Below, piece by piece: positions 32,531 through 45,583 of a stretch of 64,000 bases of DNA. The DNA lies in contig NZ_BOPF01000014.1 of assembly GCF_016863615.1 (NCBI RefSeq), forward strand, positions 124,001 through 188,000, written 5' to 3'. Each line of letters starts with the position of its first letter. Position 1 is the stretch's first letter. The DNA comes from Virgisporangium aliadipatigenens (GTDB lineage: Bacteria; Actinomycetota; Actinomycetes; Mycobacteriales; Micromonosporaceae). A model generated the notes under the pieces. It saw only the letters and a list, made by a program, of their open reading frames with translations, ran no database searches and had not been told where the DNA came from. A program made the translations under genes and the position numbers.

Positions 32531-33631
32531 TCAGTACACGTAGACGGTGTCGACGACGCCGTTGTCGGTGAACGCGTTGACCTGCCGGCCCGCCACCTTC
32601 GCGGCCGTCATCTGGGTCAGCATCGTGGACTGCACCTGGTCGGACGTGCCGGCGAGCCGGTGCCAGCCGTAGTTCTCCAGGTAGGTCCAGGCGTTGCGCT
32701 CGGCGCCGTCGCTCCACAGGCCGAGCACCCGCGCCGTGCCGGTCCAGGCGCGCAGCCGCACTCCGGTGACGCCGACGACCTGCCACGACTCGATCTCGCA
32801 CTGGCCGTAGCCGATGCGCACGAAGCCCCCGTCGCCCCAGCCGGAACCCCAGCTGTTCTTGGCGATCCAGCAGCCCTGCGCGTCGTCGTAGCCGACCAGG
32901 GAAACGCAGTGGCCGCCCTCCTCGCCGCCGGTGACGTGCCGGTAGACGCCGGAGCGGTACGGGAAGAAGTCGGCGAACACGACGAAGCATGCGGTGACCG
33001 CGCCGTACGTCGAGATGTGTTCCTTGATGCGGTCCGGCTTGCCGGTGAGGTCGACGACGTCGCTCGCGCGGGCGAGCCGATTGGGCCAGTCGCCGTTCAG
33101 GGTGGCGCCGCCGGAGTTGCCGGGCGTGTACGGGAAGTAGTCCTCGTACGTGATGCCGATGTCGTGCGCCATCCGCAGCGCGGGCCGGGGCAGCCAGCCG
33201 GTGTCGCAGGTGACGCCGACGCTCTTGCCGTGCGCGTAGAAGAGGTGTGCCTCGCTGAGGTTCAGCTCCAGCGCGGGCTGCCGACGGGTGAACGCGGCGG
33301 TCGTCTCGAGCACGCTCACCGACCCGAACGCGACGCAGGACCCGCACGAGCCCTGGTCGCGCACATCGGTGACGTAGTTCCCGCCCGCGACGTCACGGGC
33401 GTCGAACGCGGCCGGCGCCACGGCCGCCGCGGGTCGGGGCCGCGCGTGGAAGGCGAGCACCCGTTCGTGCCGGGTGGCGATGGCGGCCCGCTCGGCCTCG
33501 TCGGGGAGCGGAACGCCGAGGCGGCGCCGGCGTTCCGCCTCGGACAGCTGGGTGATCGGGTTCTCGGCGGCCTGCCACGGGTGGCCGGCGGCGTCGAGGG
33601 CGGCGTTGAGGGATTCCTCCGGGGACGTCAC
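32531..33631 (-). CDS. Papain-like (C1) cysteine protease, no signal peptide
   Basis: A 366-residue papain-family protease. An N-terminal propeptide-like region (about 1-75) has GVPLPDEAERAAIATRHERV. The catalytic domain (about 75-300) has the oxyanion Gln and nucleophilic Cys in DQGSCGSCVAFG, the His in GGHCVSLVGYDD and the Asn in NSWGSGWGDGG: a complete triad. The C-terminal module (about 303-366) is shared with the downstream 120-residue protein. There is no signal peptide, unusual for bacterial C1 proteases, so the target is intracellular or export is non-classical. GTG 33631 has AGGAGG five bases upstream (GTG 33634 is too close). Confidence 0.85.
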   Translation of the reverse strand: MTSPEESLNAALDAAGHPWQAAENPITQLSEAERRRRLGVPLPDEAERAAIATRHERVLAFHARPRPAAAVAPAAFDARDVAGGNYVTDVRDQGSCGSCVAFGSVSVLETTAAFTRRQPALELNLSEAHLFYAHGKSVGVTCDTGWLPRPALRMAHDIGITYEDYFPYTPGNSGGATLNGDWPNRLARASDVVDLTGKPDRIKEHISTYGAVTACFVVFADFFPYRSGVYRHVTGGEEGGHCVSLVGYDDAQGCWIAKNSWGSGWGDGGFVRIGYGQCEIESWQVVGVTGVRLRAWTGTARVLGLWSDGAERNAWTYLENYGWHRLAGTSDQVQSTMLTQMTAAKVAGRQVNAFTDNGVVDTVYVY

Positions 33632-33731
33632 CACTTCCTCCTTCGTCGAGGTCGGGTGTGACGCCCGCGATTCTGCTCAGTGCGACGGTGATCGCAGTCC
33701 GTTACCGGACTGGGCCGCCACCTTCGTCCGA

Positions 33732-34169
33732 TCAGGCCGGCACGAGCACCCGGCGGAACACCCCGGAGAGGACGTTCGCCGTGGTGTCGGCGTCGTCCGA
33801 GCGCACCCAGAAGTGTTCCCGCACGCCGTCGAACGCGGTCGTCGCGGAGAACGCCACCCCGCCCATGGCCGGTTCGGGGGTCCACAGCACGTCGATGAGG
33901 TCGCGGCAGGCGGAGTTCAGGTGCAGGCGCAGCCGGCGGAGGACGCGGCTCTCGGCGGTCACGACGAGGCGTTCGGCGGTCAGCAGCAGAACGTAGCTGC
34001 CGCGGTCGCCGGGGCGGTCGACGCGGGCCAGCAGCAGCGGTTCGTCGGCGTCCGGGACGCAGCGGCGCAGGATCGGCAGGTGCCGGCGGAACATCGATGC
34101 GTCCGGTGCGGCGGCACCGGCGTCGGTCGCGGCGGTCAGGAGGCGGTGGGGGAAGTCGAGCGGCTCCAT
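33732..34169 (-). CDS. Hypothetical protein, 145 residues
   Basis: A soluble-looking protein with LPILRRCVPDADEPLLLARV, SYVLLLTAERLVVTAESRVL and the C-terminal WVRSDDADTTANVLSGVFRR. The layout (strand-rich domain closing with an amphipathic helix) is like a pleckstrin-homology or YezG-type fold, but I cannot name a family. ATG 34169 is chosen because upstream residues fall in the divergent promoter. The neighbour on the right is a PH-like membrane protein transcribed away. Confidence 0.6.
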   Translation of the reverse strand: MEPLDFPHRLLTAATDAGAAAPDASMFRRHLPILRRCVPDADEPLLLARVDRPGDRGSYVLLLTAERLVVTAESRVLRRLRLHLNSACRDLIDVLWTPEPAMGGVAFSATTAFDGVREHFWVRSDDADTTANVLSGVFRRVLVPA

Positions 34170-34303
34170 GCAGGGGGTAACGACGGGAATCGCCGCAGGC
34201 TGCGGCCCCTTTGCGGGAGTCGCACAGCGGGTGCGAGGCGCGACGTTTGATGGATCCCCGACCGGCGGGAGGCCGTACCCCCACGAATACCCGTGCGCGT
34301 GCC

Positions 34304-34828
34304 ATGCTGGCCGACGTGGACCTGCGCCCACCGGCCATGCCGCCGGATCATCCCGGACCGGACTTCCTGCCGCCGTCGACCATGCCGGACGAGCCCGTCG
34401 ACCTCGACGCGCCGGTCGAGTGGCGGGTGAACCCCGGCGTCGCGTGGACCAAGGCGGCCGGCGCGGCGGCGTTCGCGATGCTGGCGGTCGCGCTGGGTCG
34501 CACCGACCGGGGTGCCCTGTTCATGCTGGCGCTGGGGGCCGTCGTGCTCGGCCTGATCGCCGCGCGTGACCTGCTCGTGCCGGTGCGGGTGGCCGCGGAT
34601 CCGACCGGGGTCACCGTCGCGACCGGGTTCGCCGGCCGTCGGCACATCGAGTGGTCCGAGGTCGAGGCGGTCCGCGTCGACGAGCGGGCCCGCCTGGGCA
34701 TTCGCAACCAGTTGTTGGAACTGGACACCGGCGAGCAGATCTACCTCTACGGGGAACGCGAGCTCGGGGCGCCCTGCGCCGAGGTGGCCGCCCGGCTGGA
34801 GCAGTTCAGGACTCGTTCCGCAGGGTGA
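34304..34828 (+). CDS. PH-domain membrane protein
   Basis: A 174-residue protein: a Pro-rich cytoplasmic N-terminus (about 1-45), two close hydrophobic helices ([30 protein letters not shown]) and a bacterial pleckstrin-homology domain (about 100-174; [28 protein letters not shown]). Relatives in mycobacteria are the low-molecular-weight antigen type (CFP-6-like). Function unknown. Start could be ATG 34304 or GTG 34316. Its end overlaps the convergent phosphatase gene by 23 bases. Confidence 0.75.
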   Translation: MLADVDLRPPAMPPDHPGPDFLPPSTMPDEPVDLDAPVEWRVNPGVAWTKAAGAAAFAMLAVALGRTDRGALFMLALGAVVLGLIAARDLLVPVRVAADPTGVTVATGFAGRRHIEWSEVEAVRVDERARLGIRNQLLELDTGEQIYLYGERELGAPCAEVAARLEQFRTRSAG

Positions 34829-36770
34829 GCACGGCGATGTCGTCGCGCGGCGGCTCCGGCGAGAACGCCACCGCGGCGGCGCGCAGCCGGGCCGCCACCA
34901 CCTCGGCGGGGAAGCCGGCGAGCGCGGACGCCTCCCGACGCAGCCGGTCCACCCCGAACAGCGTGCCGCGATGGCGGCGTTCGGTGACGCCGTCGGTGGT
35001 GAAGATGAGCGTGTCGCCGGGCGCCATCACGAGATGCTCCACCGGCGTCTTGATCACCGGCAGCAGCCCGAGGGCGGTACCGCAGCGCCCCACCAGCCGG
35101 GTGCGGCCGTCCGGCTGAACGAGCACCGGCTGGTCGTGGCCGGCGAGGTGCAGCGCCGCGTCGACCGTTCCGTCCGGCCGGCGCGACAGGGCCGCCAACG
35201 CCAGCGTGCAGAACCGGCCGGCGCCGCGTTCGACCAGGGTCTCGTTGAGCCGGGTCAGCGTGTCGGCGAGCGGCCGCCCGTCGCGCACGAGCGTGCGGGT
35301 CACGTCGCGCACCAGGCCGGTGACGATCGCGGCCTGCACACCCTTGCCCGACACGTCGCCGATCACCACGAGCCAGCGGCCGTCCGGCAGCGCCACGACG
35401 TCGTAGAAGTCGCCGCCGACGTCGACCGCCTCCCCGGCCGGCACGTACTCGGCGCCCAGGTCGATGCCGTGGATGACGGGCAGTTCCGGCGGGAGCAGCG
35501 AACGCTGCAGCGCGTGCGCGATCGCGCGGCGTTCGGCGTAGATGCGGTTGTTGTCGATGGCGAGCGCCGAACGCCGGGCGATGTCCTCGATCGCCGCCTG
35601 CTCGTCCGCGCCCTGCCAGGTGCCGACGTCACGCCCCACGGAGAGGGTGCCGATGCGCTGCCCGCGCGCGATCAGCGACACGGCGAGCCCCTCGGCGGGT
35701 GCGCTCAACGCCACCGGGCCGTCCAGCCCGACGGCCTCGATGATCTGCGCCCGGGCGTCCTCCAGCTGGTCGAGCAGGTCCTGGGTCTGGGCCTCGTCGC
35801 GGTGCGCGGCCGCCGCGAGGCGCAGTTCGCCCTCGTCGCTGAGCATGTGCACCGCGCACCAGGTGCCGAGCCGGGGCACCACCAGGCGCGGGATGAGCGC
35901 GAGGGTCAGTTCGACGTCCAGCGACTGCGCCAGGAGATCGCTCGCCTCCGCGAGGAACGTCAACCAGTTGCGCCGTTCGAGGTCGGTGCGGCGCAGCCGG
36001 TGGTTCTCCAGCAGCAGGCCGATCCGCTCGGCGGCCAGGTGCACCACCGGGGTGTCGACGGGCGGGTGCACGACCAGTTCGGCGCGCCAGGGCCGGGCGA
36101 CCGACAGGGCGATCCGGGTGCCGGCCTCGGCGCGCGGAGTCGTGGCGGCGGTGCCGGTGTAGGAGGAGAGAGCGTGCGGGCCCACGCCGTTGTTCTCGTC
36201 GACCAGGACGGTGGCGCTCGACGCGCCCGTGGCGAGCGTGAGCCGGCGCAGCTGTTCCTCCAACTGCTCGGACAGGTCGGAGCCGTCCGGCACCGGGCCG
36301 AGCGCGGCGACCGGGTCGACCGCGGGCGTCAGCGGGCCGGTGGTGCCGTCGGTGTCGTGGCTGAGGCGGAACCACACCACCTTGCCCTGCCGGTGGTACA
36401 CGGTGCCCCAGCGGTCGGCCATCTCGTTGACGAGGATCAGGCCGCGGCCGCGTTCCTCGCTCGGCGGGTTGGCGGCGGCCGGATCCGCACCGGGGCCGAA
36501 CCCGGGATCCGGCGCGCTGTCCAGCACCGAGACGGTGAGGCCGTTCGGGTCGACGACGATCTCCACGACGAGTTCGGTGCCCGCGTGCAGAACGGCGTTG
36601 GTCACCAGCTCGGTGGTGAGGAGCAGCGCCTCGTCGAGCAGTTCGGCGGCGGCTTTGCGGTCGACTCCGTTGGGGTGCTCCAGCAGCGCCGCCCGTACCG
36701 CGGAACGCGCGGCGGCCGGCGAACGCAGGTCGGCCGGCAGCGGAAGTCTCCGCACGATCGGGGCGGTCAC
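34806..36770 (-). CDS. RsbW-like ATPase / GAF / PP2C phosphatase fusion
   Basis: A 654-residue soluble partner-switching protein with three parts: an N-terminal HATPase_c anti-sigma-like kinase domain (about 10-140; N-box [11 protein letters not shown] with Asn58, G-box [17 protein letters not shown]), a GAF sensor (about 270-420) and a SpoIIE/PP2C phosphatase domain (about 435-650; [32 protein letters not shown]). Both kinase and phosphatase motifs look intact, so one polypeptide could phosphorylate and dephosphorylate STAS substrates. GTG 36770 follows GGGAG. It is divergent from the multi-HAMP kinase, 88 bases apart, which suggests joint control. Confidence 0.88.
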   Translation of the reverse strand: MTAPIVRRLPLPADLRSPAAARSAVRAALLEHPNGVDRKAAAELLDEALLLTTELVTNAVLHAGTELVVEIVVDPNGLTVSVLDSAPDPGFGPGADPAAANPPSEERGRGLILVNEMADRWGTVYHRQGKVVWFRLSHDTDGTTGPLTPAVDPVAALGPVPDGSDLSEQLEEQLRRLTLATGASSATVLVDENNGVGPHALSSYTGTAATTPRAEAGTRIALSVARPWRAELVVHPPVDTPVVHLAAERIGLLLENHRLRRTDLERRNWLTFLAEASDLLAQSLDVELTLALIPRLVVPRLGTWCAVHMLSDEGELRLAAAAHRDEAQTQDLLDQLEDARAQIIEAVGLDGPVALSAPAEGLAVSLIARGQRIGTLSVGRDVGTWQGADEQAAIEDIARRSALAIDNNRIYAERRAIAHALQRSLLPPELPVIHGIDLGAEYVPAGEAVDVGGDFYDVVALPDGRWLVVIGDVSGKGVQAAIVTGLVRDVTRTLVRDGRPLADTLTRLNETLVERGAGRFCTLALAALSRRPDGTVDAALHLAGHDQPVLVQPDGRTRLVGRCGTALGLLPVIKTPVEHLVMAPGDTLIFTTDGVTERRHRGTLFGVDRLRREASALAGFPAEVVAARLRAAAVAFSPEPPRDDIAVLTLRNES

Positions 36771-36858
36771 AGTTCGCAGTCTCCCTGCATCGGCTGTAAC
36801 AATCCAACCGGGACGCTCGCCCGACCGGGCGACGGAGGCGAACGATAGCGAGGACGCC

Positions 36859-41264
<4,406 letters not shown>

Positions 41265-41268
<4 letters not shown>

Positions 41269-41855
41269 ACGGCGGCGTGAGCGGCGTGGCGCGGGTCCTC
41301 CTGGTGGACGACCGCAAGGACAACCTGCTCGCCCTGGAGGCCATCCTCCAGGGCCTGCCCGTCGTCACCGTCGCGGCGCACAGCGGTGAGGAGGCGCTGA
41401 AGCACCTGCTCGTGGAGGACTTCGCGCTGATCCTGCTCGACGCCCAGATGCCCGACATGGACGGCTTCGAGACCGCCCGGCACATCAAGCGCCGCGAACG
41501 CACGCGCCACGTCCCGATCATCTTCCTCACGGCCGCCGACCGGGACGCGCACATGGCCATGCGCGGGTACGCGGTCGGCGCCGTCGACTACCTCACGAAG
41601 CCGTTCGACCCGTGGGTGCTGCGCGCCAAGGTCTCCGTCTTCATCGAGCTGTGGGTCAAGAACGAGCAGCTGCACGCCCAGGCGGAGACGGCCCGCGTGC
41701 GCGACAACGCCATGCGCGCGGCCGGCGTGGCGGTAGGTGAGGCGCTGACGGCGCTGCGCGCGGCTCAGGCGGTCGGCGAGGCCGGAGCCCCGGCGTTGGA
41801 ACGCACCCACGCCGCCCTCGACCGGGCCCAACGCCACTTGAACGTCTCCGGCTGA
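41265..41855 (+). CDS. Response regulator with C-terminal helical extension
   Basis: A 196-residue receiver protein. The N-terminal REC domain (about 8-130) has the acidic pair DDRKD, the phospho-Asp in LLDAQMPDMDG, Thr in FLTAADRD and Lys in YLTKPFDPW. A helical tail (about 135-196) rich in Ala/Arg follows; there is no DNA-binding domain or output enzyme, so it acts by protein contact. GTG 41265 overlaps the kinase stop (GTGA) and has a GGGAGGG site. It is the natural phosphorelay partner of the multi-HAMP kinase. Confidence 0.9.
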
Positions 41856-41867
41856 CCCGGCGCTGCG

Positions 41868-42194
41868 CTAGGCCTCGCGGATCGAGAGGGCGCCGCGCAG
41901 CCCCGTGATGTCCAGCACCCGCAGCAGGAAGTCGCCCACGTTGACGAGGATCAGCGCCGACTGCGCCATGCTCGCCTTTCTGCTGAGGACCACGAGCGTC
42001 CCCAACCCCTGCGAGTCGCAGAACGTCACCTCGGTCATGTCGAGCACGACACGCGGCGGGGGCTCGCTGGCGAACATGTCCCCGACGACCTTCGACAGTC
42101 GTTGAACGGTTGACATGTCGATCTCGCCGGCAAGCGTCACGACCGCCTCTGCGGGGGTTCGTGCGACACCGATGTTGAGGTCCGGCCGATCCAC
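41868..42194 (-). CDS. STAS-domain anti-anti-sigma factor
   Basis: A 108-residue single STAS domain of the SpoIIAA/RsbV type, which releases sigma factors by binding their anti-sigma kinase when unphosphorylated. The phosphorylation site is conserved in TEVTFCDSQGLGTLVVL. The start GTG 42194 gives VDRPDLNIGVARTP. It is convergent with the response regulator and stands next to the ATPase-GAF-PP2C fusion's signalling cluster, so it is a likely substrate of the kinase and phosphatase domains encoded at 34806-36770. Confidence 0.9.
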   Translation of the reverse strand: MDRPDLNIGVARTPAEAVVTLAGEIDMSTVQRLSKVVGDMFASEPPPRVVLDMTEVTFCDSQGLGTLVVLSRKASMAQSALILVNVGDFLLRVLDITGLRGALSIREA

Positions 42195-42315
42195 GCCCGT
42201 AGCCTAACGCGACCTTGCGCAGCCGGCTGGATCGGTGTGCCCAAAGGCGTTCGTCGCCTCACGTGGTAGCCCCCGGATGGGCGATGACCCGCCGGTAGGA
42301 CACAATGGGCGCACC

Positions 42316-43608
42316 GTGACCAGTGATGCTGCCTCCGCTGCCCTGTTCGCCCGCGCCCAGGCCATTGTGCCGGGTGGGGTGAATTCTCCCGTGCGCGCGT
42401 TCAAGTCCGTGGGCGGCACGCCGCGGTTCATGGTGCGCGGCGAGGGATGCCGCATGGTGGACGCCGACGGTAATTCCTACGTCGACCTGGTGTGCTCCTG
42501 GGGACCGCTGATCCTGGGGCACGCGCACCCGGCCGTGATCGAGGCCGTGACGGCGGCCGCCGCGAAGGGGACCAGTTTCGGCACGCCGACGCCGGGCGAG
42601 GTGGACCTGGCGGAGGAGATCGTGTCGCGCACGCCGGTGGAGGCGGTGCGCCTGGTCAACTCGGGTACCGAGGCGACGATGACGGCGATCCGGCTGGCCC
42701 GCGGGTTCACCGGGCGCAGCACGATCGTCAAGTTCGCCGGCTGCTACCACGGGCACGTGGACGCGCTGCTGGCCGCCGCCGGGTCCGGGGTCGCCACCCT
42801 GGCCCTGCCGGACACGCCGGGCGTCACCGGTGCGAGCACCGCCGAGACCATCGTTCTCCCGTACAACGACGTCGCCGCCGTGGAGGCCGCGTTCGCCGAG
42901 CGGGGCGACAGCATCGCCGCGATCATCACCGAGGCCGCGCCGGGCAACATGGGCGCCGTCGCGCCGCGGGACGGGTTCAACGGCAAGATCGCCGAGATCG
43001 CGCACCGGCACGGCGCGCTCCTGATCCTGGACGAGGTGATGACCGGGTTCCGGATCACCCGTTCGGGGTGGGTCGGGTACGAACCGGTCGACGCCGACCT
43101 GTACACGTACGGCAAGGTCATGGGCGGCGGGATGCCGGCGGCGGCGTTCGGCGGCCGCGCCGAGATCATGAATCGGCTGGCCCCGGCCGGGCCGGTCTAC
43201 CAGGCGGGCACGCTCTCCGGTAACCCGCTGGCCTGCGCGGCCGGGCTCGCCACGCTGCGGCACTGCACGCCCGAGGTCTACGCGGCCGTCGATCGCGCGG
43301 CCGCCACCGTGGGCAAGCTGGCTTCCGATGCCCTGAGCGCCGCCGGGGTCCCGCACCGGCTGTCGGCTGCGGGCAACCTGTTCTCCATATTCTTCGGGGA
43401 ACATGATGTGCGCGACTTCGACGACGCGAAGAAGCAGGACATCGGCGCGTTCCGGGCGTTCTTCCACGCGATGCTGGAGCGCGGCGTGTATCTGCCGCCG
43501 AGCGCCTTCGAGGCGTGGTTCGTGTCCGCGGCGTTGGACGACGCGGCGTTCGAGACGATCGAGGCGGCGCTCCCGCACGCCGCGCGTGCTGCTGCGGAGG
43601 CTGCATGA
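42316..43608 (+). CDS. hemL: Glutamate-1-semialdehyde 2,1-aminomutase
   Basis: A 430-residue PLP enzyme that converts glutamate-1-semialdehyde to 5-aminolevulinate, the C5-route precursor of heme. Signatures are [56 protein letters not shown] and the PLP-binding Lys in [21 protein letters not shown] 42316 fits the length of the family; longer starts lack homology. It is first in a plus-strand run leading into cytochrome c maturation genes, overlapping the next gene by four bases (ATGA). A sequence resembling a -10 box (CACAAT, 42301-42306) lies just upstream, so the transcript may be nearly leaderless. Confidence 0.95.
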   Translation: MTSDAASAALFARAQAIVPGGVNSPVRAFKSVGGTPRFMVRGEGCRMVDADGNSYVDLVCSWGPLILGHAHPAVIEAVTAAAAKGTSFGTPTPGEVDLAEEIVSRTPVEAVRLVNSGTEATMTAIRLARGFTGRSTIVKFAGCYHGHVDALLAAAGSGVATLALPDTPGVTGASTAETIVLPYNDVAAVEAAFAERGDSIAAIITEAAPGNMGAVAPRDGFNGKIAEIAHRHGALLILDEVMTGFRITRSGWVGYEPVDADLYTYGKVMGGGMPAAAFGGRAEIMNRLAPAGPVYQAGTLSGNPLACAAGLATLRHCTPEVYAAVDRAAATVGKLASDALSAAGVPHRLSAAGNLFSIFFGEHDVRDFDDAKKQDIGAFRAFFHAMLERGVYLPPSAFEAWFVSAALDDAAFETIEAALPHAARAAAEAA

Positions 43609-44252
43609 GCAAGACGGTCGTGCATGTGCTGAGGCACGGCGAGGTGCACAACCCGGAGAAGATCCTGTACGGGCGCATTCCCGGCTACAAGCTCTCCGAG
43701 CTGGGCCGCCAGATGGCCAAGGCCGCCGCCGAGGCCCTCTCCAAGAACGACATCACCTACGTCGTGGCCTCCCCGCTCGAACGCGCGCAGGAGACGGCCG
43801 AGCCGATCGCGGCGCAGTTCAAGCTGGGCGTGGCCGCCGACGAACGGCTGCTGGAGAGCACGAACCTCTTCGAGGGCAAGACGTTCGGCGTCGGCGACGG
43901 TGCGCTCAAGCACCCGCGCAACTGGTGGAGCCTGCGCAACCCGTTCCGGCCCTCCTGGGGTGAGCCGTACATCGAGGTGGCCCAGCGGATGTTCGCCGCC
44001 GTCGAGGCGGCTCGGGACGCGGCCCGCGGGCACGAGGCGGTCTGCGTGTCGCACCAGCTGCCGATCTGGACGCTGCGCCGCTGGCTGGAGGGGAAGCGGC
44101 TGTGGCACGACCCGCGCAGCCGCGAGTGTGCCCTGGCCAGCCTCACGTCGGTCCACTTCGAGGAGGACAAGGTGGTGAGCGTGGGCTACCAGGAGCCGGC
44201 GTCGCACCTCATCGCCCTCTCACCCGAAGCCAGGACGGCCAAGGGGGCGTAG
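43605..44252 (+). CDS. Histidine phosphatase (phosphoglycerate mutase-like)
   Basis: A 215-residue member of the histidine phosphatase superfamily. The catalytic His lies in [18 protein letters not shown] (RHG motif), further motifs are [16 protein letters not shown] and [16 protein letters not shown] with the second His. The substrate is not known; such genes lie regularly between hemL and the cytochrome c biogenesis genes in actinomycetes, so a role near heme or respiration is plausible. It overlaps hemL by four bases and is followed by a TlpA-like gene two bases after its stop. Confidence 0.9.
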   Translation: MSKTVVHVLRHGEVHNPEKILYGRIPGYKLSELGRQMAKAAAEALSKNDITYVVASPLERAQETAEPIAAQFKLGVAADERLLESTNLFEGKTFGVGDGALKHPRNWWSLRNPFRPSWGEPYIEVAQRMFAAVEAARDAARGHEAVCVSHQLPIWTLRRWLEGKRLWHDPRSRECALASLTSVHFEEDKVVSVGYQEPASHLIALSPEARTAKGA

Positions 44253-44254
44253 CC

Positions 44255-44749
44255 ATGCGGATTCTCCGGCTCCTGCTGTCCGTGACCGTGGCCCTGGCCC
44301 TGGTCGCCGGATGCTCGGCAGACAGGCCGGAGAAGGCGCCCGTTCTCCAGGGAGAACTGCTCGGCGGCGGCACCTACGACCCGGCCACCCACGCCGGCAA
44401 GATCGTGGTCGTCAACTTCTGGGGCTCCTGGTGCGCGCCGTGCCGCGCCGAGGCCGCCGACCTGAACGCCGCCTACGAGGCCACCAAGGACTCCGGCGTC
44501 GCGTTCCTGGGGATCAACATCCGCGACCCCAACAAGGATCAGGCGGTCGCGTTCGTCGAGAACTTCAAGGTGCCCTACCCCAGCATCTACGACCCGAAGA
44601 GCGAGCTGGCGCTGGAGTTCGACGTGCCGCCGACCGGGATCCCGAACACGCTGGTGCTCGGCAAGGACGGCCGGGTGGTGCACACGTTCCGGGCGGTGGT
44701 GGGCAAGGACGAGCTGCTCGCCCAGATCAAGGCGGCCCAGGGTGGGTGA
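44255..44749 (+). CDS. TlpA/ResA-like thioredoxin lipoprotein
   Basis: A 164-residue exported thioredoxin. The signal peptide ends in the lipobox LVAGC, so the protein is anchored outside the membrane. The thioredoxin fold has the redox motif WGSWCAPCRAEA (CxxC) and the cis-Pro in PTGIPNT. It should keep the heme-binding cysteines of apocytochrome c reduced, taking electrons from CcdA, whose gene follows immediately. Position between hemL and ccdA supports this. Confidence 0.92.
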   Translation: MRILRLLLSVTVALALVAGCSADRPEKAPVLQGELLGGGTYDPATHAGKIVVVNFWGSWCAPCRAEAADLNAAYEATKDSGVAFLGINIRDPNKDQAVAFVENFKVPYPSIYDPKSELALEFDVPPTGIPNTLVLGKDGRVVHTFRAVVGKDELLAQIKAAQGG

Positions 44750-44757
44750 ACTGCTGC

Positions 44758-45504
44758 ATGGGTGAATCGTTCGCGGGCGTCGCCGAGTCCGGGCCCCTGG
44801 TCGCCGCCGTCGCCGTGGCCGCCCTCGCCGGGCTGGTCAGCTTCCTCTCGCCGTGCATCCTGCCGCTGGTGCCGGGTTACCTGTCGTACGTGACCGGGCT
44901 CGCCGGAGCCGACCTGGAGGCCGGGCGCCGGCGCGGTCGGATCGTGGCGGGGGTCGGGCTCTTCGTGGCCGGCTTCTCGGTGGTGTTCATCCTCGGGTCG
45001 GTGCTGGCCGCGACGGTGGGGCCGATCTTCCTGGACCACCAGCGCGTGCTGGAGATCGTCATCGGTGTGCTGATCATCGTCTTCGGACTGGCCTTCGCCG
45101 GTCTGGTGCCGGCGCTGCAGAACGAGTGGCGCATCCACCGGCTGCCGGCCGCGGGACTGTTCGGAGCGCCGGTGTTCGGGGCGGTCTTCGCGCTGTCCTG
45201 GATCCCGTGTGTCGGGCCGACCCTGGGTGCCGTGCTCGGGCTGGCGGCGACCGGGTCCACGCCGCGCGCGGTCGTTCTCGCCGTCGCCTACTGCCTCGGG
45301 CTCGGCCTGCCCTTCCTGATCTTCGGACTGGGCTTCCAGCGGGTCCTCGGCATCTCGCGCGCCGTGCGTCGCAACGGGCAGTGGGTCACCCGCATCGGCG
45401 GCGCGCTGCTGGTGCTGACCGGGCTCGCCCTCGTCACCGGAATCTGGACGGTCTTCGTGGACTGGCTCCGCGCGTCCATCATCGGATTCGACATCCTGCT
45501 ATGA
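44758..45504 (+). CDS. ccdA: Cytochrome c biogenesis protein CcdA
   Basis: A 248-residue membrane protein with six helices that carries reducing power from cytosolic thioredoxin to extracytoplasmic TlpA/ResA. The paired catalytic Cys are in SFLSPCILPLVPGY (helix 1) and SWIPCVGPTLG (helix 4). ATG 44758 is used; an in-frame GTG at 44746 that overlaps the TlpA stop (GTGA) would add four residues and is equally possible. It is followed by a 79-base gap with a short GGAGCGAAGCGAG-type element before resB. Confidence 0.93.
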   Translation: MGESFAGVAESGPLVAAVAVAALAGLVSFLSPCILPLVPGYLSYVTGLAGADLEAGRRRGRIVAGVGLFVAGFSVVFILGSVLAATVGPIFLDHQRVLEIVIGVLIIVFGLAFAGLVPALQNEWRIHRLPAAGLFGAPVFGAVFALSWIPCVGPTLGAVLGLAATGSTPRAVVLAVAYCLGLGLPFLIFGLGFQRVLGISRAVRRNGQWVTRIGGALLVLTGLALVTGIWTVFVDWLRASIIGFDILL

Positions 45505-45583
45505 GCGGACGCTTGCGGAAGCGAATCATGGAGCACTGCGCGCTCAGGACTCAGGGCGCCGGGGAGCGAAGCGAGCCGGTGAC

